Source: DASUDX01 sp036275365 (GTDB lineage Bacteria > Pseudomonadota > Gammaproteobacteria > Nevskiales > Nevskiaceae). Taken from it: a stretch of DNA of 35,681 bases. The notes below the pieces were generated by a model. That model saw only the letters and a list, made by a program, of their open reading frames with translations, searched no databases and was not told the DNA's origin. A program made the translations under genes and the position numbers. This document shows, in pieces, positions 34,327 through 35,681 of the stretch (its first letter is position 1; each line of letters opens with the position of its first letter). The stretch covers positions 1 to 35,681 of the forward strand of contig DASUDX010000036.1 in assembly GCA_036275365.1 (NCBI GenBank). The letters run 5' to 3'.

Positions 34327-34830
34327 ATGACCGCTCCCGCCTTCGCCCCCGCCCTGCGCCGCATCCTGCTGATCCAGGGCGGGCTGCTGTTCGCCCTGGG
34401 CCTGGTCACCGGCCTGCTGTTCACCTTCGTGGTGATCGGGCGGGTCGAGATCTGGCCGCTGCTGCCGGCCCAGGGGATCAGCCTGCCGGGCAGCGAGGCG
34501 GGCTGGCGGCGCGCCCACCTCGGGCTGATGTTCAACGCCGTCACCCTGCTGGTGTTCGCCGCCATCGCCGGCTGGCTGGCGCTCGGCCCGGTGGCCCAGC
34601 GCGTCTATACCCTCAGCGTGGCGATCACCGCCTGGGGCAACAGCGCCGGCTTTCTGCTCGCCGCCGTCTTCACCGGCCGCGGGCTGGCGCTGGAGGGGGA
34701 TCTGGCCAATCGCCTGACCTATCTCTGCTTTCTGCTGGCGGCGCTGAGCGCCTTCGTCCAGGCCGCCCTGCTGATCCACGGTGCCTGGCGGAACCAGGGA
34801 TCGGCAGCCGCAACCACTGCCTCGCGCTGA
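34327..34830 (+). CDS. Four-helix membrane protein resembling styrene oxide isomerase
   Basis: The 167-residue product has four membrane segments (~12-38, ~64-86, ~92-115, ~130-151). The segment LPGSEAGWRRAHLGLMFN (53-70) aligns with the PGSPEGWARAHSGPALN segment of styrene oxide isomerase (StyC), including the haem-ligand histidine (H64) and the asparagine six residues later (N70); a matching E-I-x-P and a GRGL element also fit. At the D95 and Y103 positions of StyC the present protein appears to have T101 and F109, so its chemistry may differ. No styrene genes are nearby. Fold and haem binding are inferred. Confidence 0.6.
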   Translation: MTAPAFAPALRRILLIQGGLLFALGLVTGLLFTFVVIGRVEIWPLLPAQGISLPGSEAGWRRAHLGLMFNAVTLLVFAAIAGWLALGPVAQRVYTLSVAITAWGNSAGFLLAAVFTGRGLALEGDLANRLTYLCFLLAALSAFVQAALLIHGAWRNQGSAAATTASR

Positions 34831-34994
34831 AGGCTCGGTGCAGTCGGGTGCCCGCCCTGCCGTGCTGCCGCCTGTTCCGCGGACCGATGACCCGCGCCAG
34901 GTTGCCCGCCCGGCCAGACACCGGCGAGCCCGCACGCCTGCGGGCGCGGCGTGCCCGAGCGGGCGGATGGGCGCACGGAAATCCTGAGGATTGC

Positions 34995-35035
34995 TTGACA
35001 CCGCCGGGCCCGGACGCGCCGGGCCCGGCTATGCT
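34995..35035 (+). promoter_or_regulatory. Candidate promoter with internal GC palindrome repeat, before the EAL gene
   Basis: A consensus-like TTGACA (34995-35000) and TATGCT (35030-35035) are 29 bases apart, too far for a normal promoter. The gap holds CGCCGGGCCCGG twice with a 15-base period (35002-35013, 35017-35028). The two palindromic copies can also pair into a ten-base-pair hairpin. The rest of 34831-35061 contains no gene; a perfect seven-base-pair hairpin lies at 34928-34945. Confidence 0.4.
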
Positions 35036-35061
35036 CGAACCGGGTTCTGAGGAGTCTGGTC

Positions 35062-35681
35062 TTGGTTGACGCTGCCCGTGTTGATTGCCGCCAGTGCCGG
35101 GATGCCGAGGCGCTGAGCTTCGACTTCAGCATGGCGTTCCAGCCGATTGTCGATCTCGACAGCCGCCAGCCGCTGGCCCACGAGGCGCTGGTCCGCGGAC
35201 CGGCGGGCGAGGGCGCGGACTGGGTGTTCGCCCGGGTCAACCCGGACAACCGCTACCGCTTCGATCAGGCCTGCCGGGTCAAGGCCATCGAGCTCGCCGC
35301 CCGTCTGGGCCTGCCCGGCTATCTCTCCATCAACTTCATGCCCAATGCGGTCTACGACCCCGCCGCCTGCCTGCGCACCACCCTGGCGGCCGCTGATCGC
35401 TTCGGCTTTCCCACCGACCGCATCGTGTTCGAATTCACCGAGGGCGAGCGGGTGGAGGATCTCCGCCATCTCAAGCGCATCGTCCAGCACTACCAGTCAC
35501 GCGGCTTCCGCGTGGCGCTCGATGATTTCGGCGCCGGCTACGCCGGCCTCGGTCTGCTCACCGAGCTGCAGCCGGATGTGATCAAGCTCGACATGAGCCT
35601 GATCCGCGGGCTGGATCAGGACCCGCGCCGCCGGGCCATCGTCGAGCACACCCACGCCCTGTGCCGCTCGCTGGGCATCCT
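35062..35681 (+). CDS. EAL-domain c-di-GMP phosphodiesterase, 5' part
   Basis: The frame is open to the window edge; 206 residues are visible. The start is TTG 35062, supported by a GAGGAG eight bases upstream; the first in-frame ATG is codon 24, inside the domain. After a short CRQC-containing start comes an EAL domain: FQPIVDLDSRQPLAHEALVRG with EAL at 41-43, INFMPN, FEFTEGE, LDDFGAGYAGLGLL and VIKLDMSLIRG. The metal-binding Glu, Asn, Glu, Asp-Asp and Lys positions are kept, so it should hydrolyse cyclic di-GMP. The N-terminal cysteine pair may belong to a small sensory part. Confidence 0.92.
   Translation, partial: MVDAARVDCRQCRDAEALSFDFSMAFQPIVDLDSRQPLAHEALVRGPAGEGADWVFARVNPDNRYRFDQACRVKAIELAARLGLPGYLSINFMPNAVYDPAACLRTTLAAADRFGFPTDRIVFEFTEGERVEDLRHLKRIVQHYQSRGFRVALDDFGAGYAGLGLLTELQPDVIKLDMSLIRGLDQDPRRRAIVEHTHALCRSLGI

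Noticed and set aside
34928..34945. Hairpin GCCCGCA-CGCC-TGCGGGC as terminator of the StyC-like gene
   Set aside because: The stem is perfect but no T-run follows on either strand, so termination is not supported.
31950..35069. A 1039-residue plus-strand open frame
   Set aside because: It overlaps the PepSY, LVIVD and DUF305 genes in antisense and the StyC-like gene out of frame; no domain pattern is visible.

Overview
The window is a very GC-rich, densely packed bacterial chromosome segment. I see no mobile element, CRISPR array or rRNA. The order alaS - lysC - csrA - tRNA-Ser(GCT) - tRNA-Arg(ACG), all on the minus strand, is the arrangement known from Pseudomonas and other Gammaproteobacteria. 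Together with the many lipoproteins, outer-membrane proteins and secreted enzymes it points to a Gram-negative, aerobic gammaproteobacterium. The high GC and the secreted-nuclease repertoire would fit a Xanthomonadales/Nevskiales-like lineage, but that is inference.

Layout. 1-708: end of a GNAT/OlsB-type 'hemolysin' acyltransferase. 705-6240: a tight eight-gene minus-strand operon (type II NADH dehydrogenase, short chlorite dismutase, DoxX-like membrane protein, exported YHS-domain protein, membrane-anchored ATP-grasp enzyme, DinB-like protein, small membrane protein, peroxiredoxin-like protein). It is divergent from a LysR regulator (6378-7328), which is translationally coupled to a lipoprotein alpha/beta hydrolase. 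8185-9392: a DUF2490 outer-membrane protein and a small secreted protein. 9520-14124: tRNA-Arg, tRNA-Ser, csrA, lysC and alaS, with a clear terminator and a stable-RNA-type promoter; alaS is broken by a one-base frameshift. 14235-16315: histone-deacetylase-like, Lon-N-domain and phosphatase-like proteins. 16439-20386: a giant secreted ExeM/NucH-type nuclease with Ig-like and Calx-beta domains. 20399-22180: SGNH lipoprotein esterase, SRPBCC protein and YitT membrane protein.

22387-27024 is a plus-strand run: saccharopine-dehydrogenase-like, DUF808, flavin monooxygenase and RIO kinase genes. 27021-28469: CsbD-like protein, cysteine-free glutaredoxin-fold protein and DUF3228. 28504-29675: a TetR regulator and an ABM-like lipoprotein, each preceded by a related operator-like site. 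29683-34286 (minus): FecR-domain protein, secreted lipase, PepSY protein, LVIVD-repeat lipoprotein and DUF305 protein. 34327-34830: a four-helix membrane protein resembling styrene oxide isomerase. 35062 to the end: an EAL-domain c-di-GMP phosphodiesterase, cut by the window edge.

The best candidate for an undescribed system is the operon at 705-6240 with its divergent LysR. It puts a chlorite dismutase with intact catalytic residues together with a quinone-linked dehydrogenase, a thiol peroxidase-like protein and several uncharacterised proteins, with no (per)chlorate reductase in view. I infer a chlorine-oxyanion or oxidant defence module. Nothing here was checked with database searches; family calls rest on recognised motifs.
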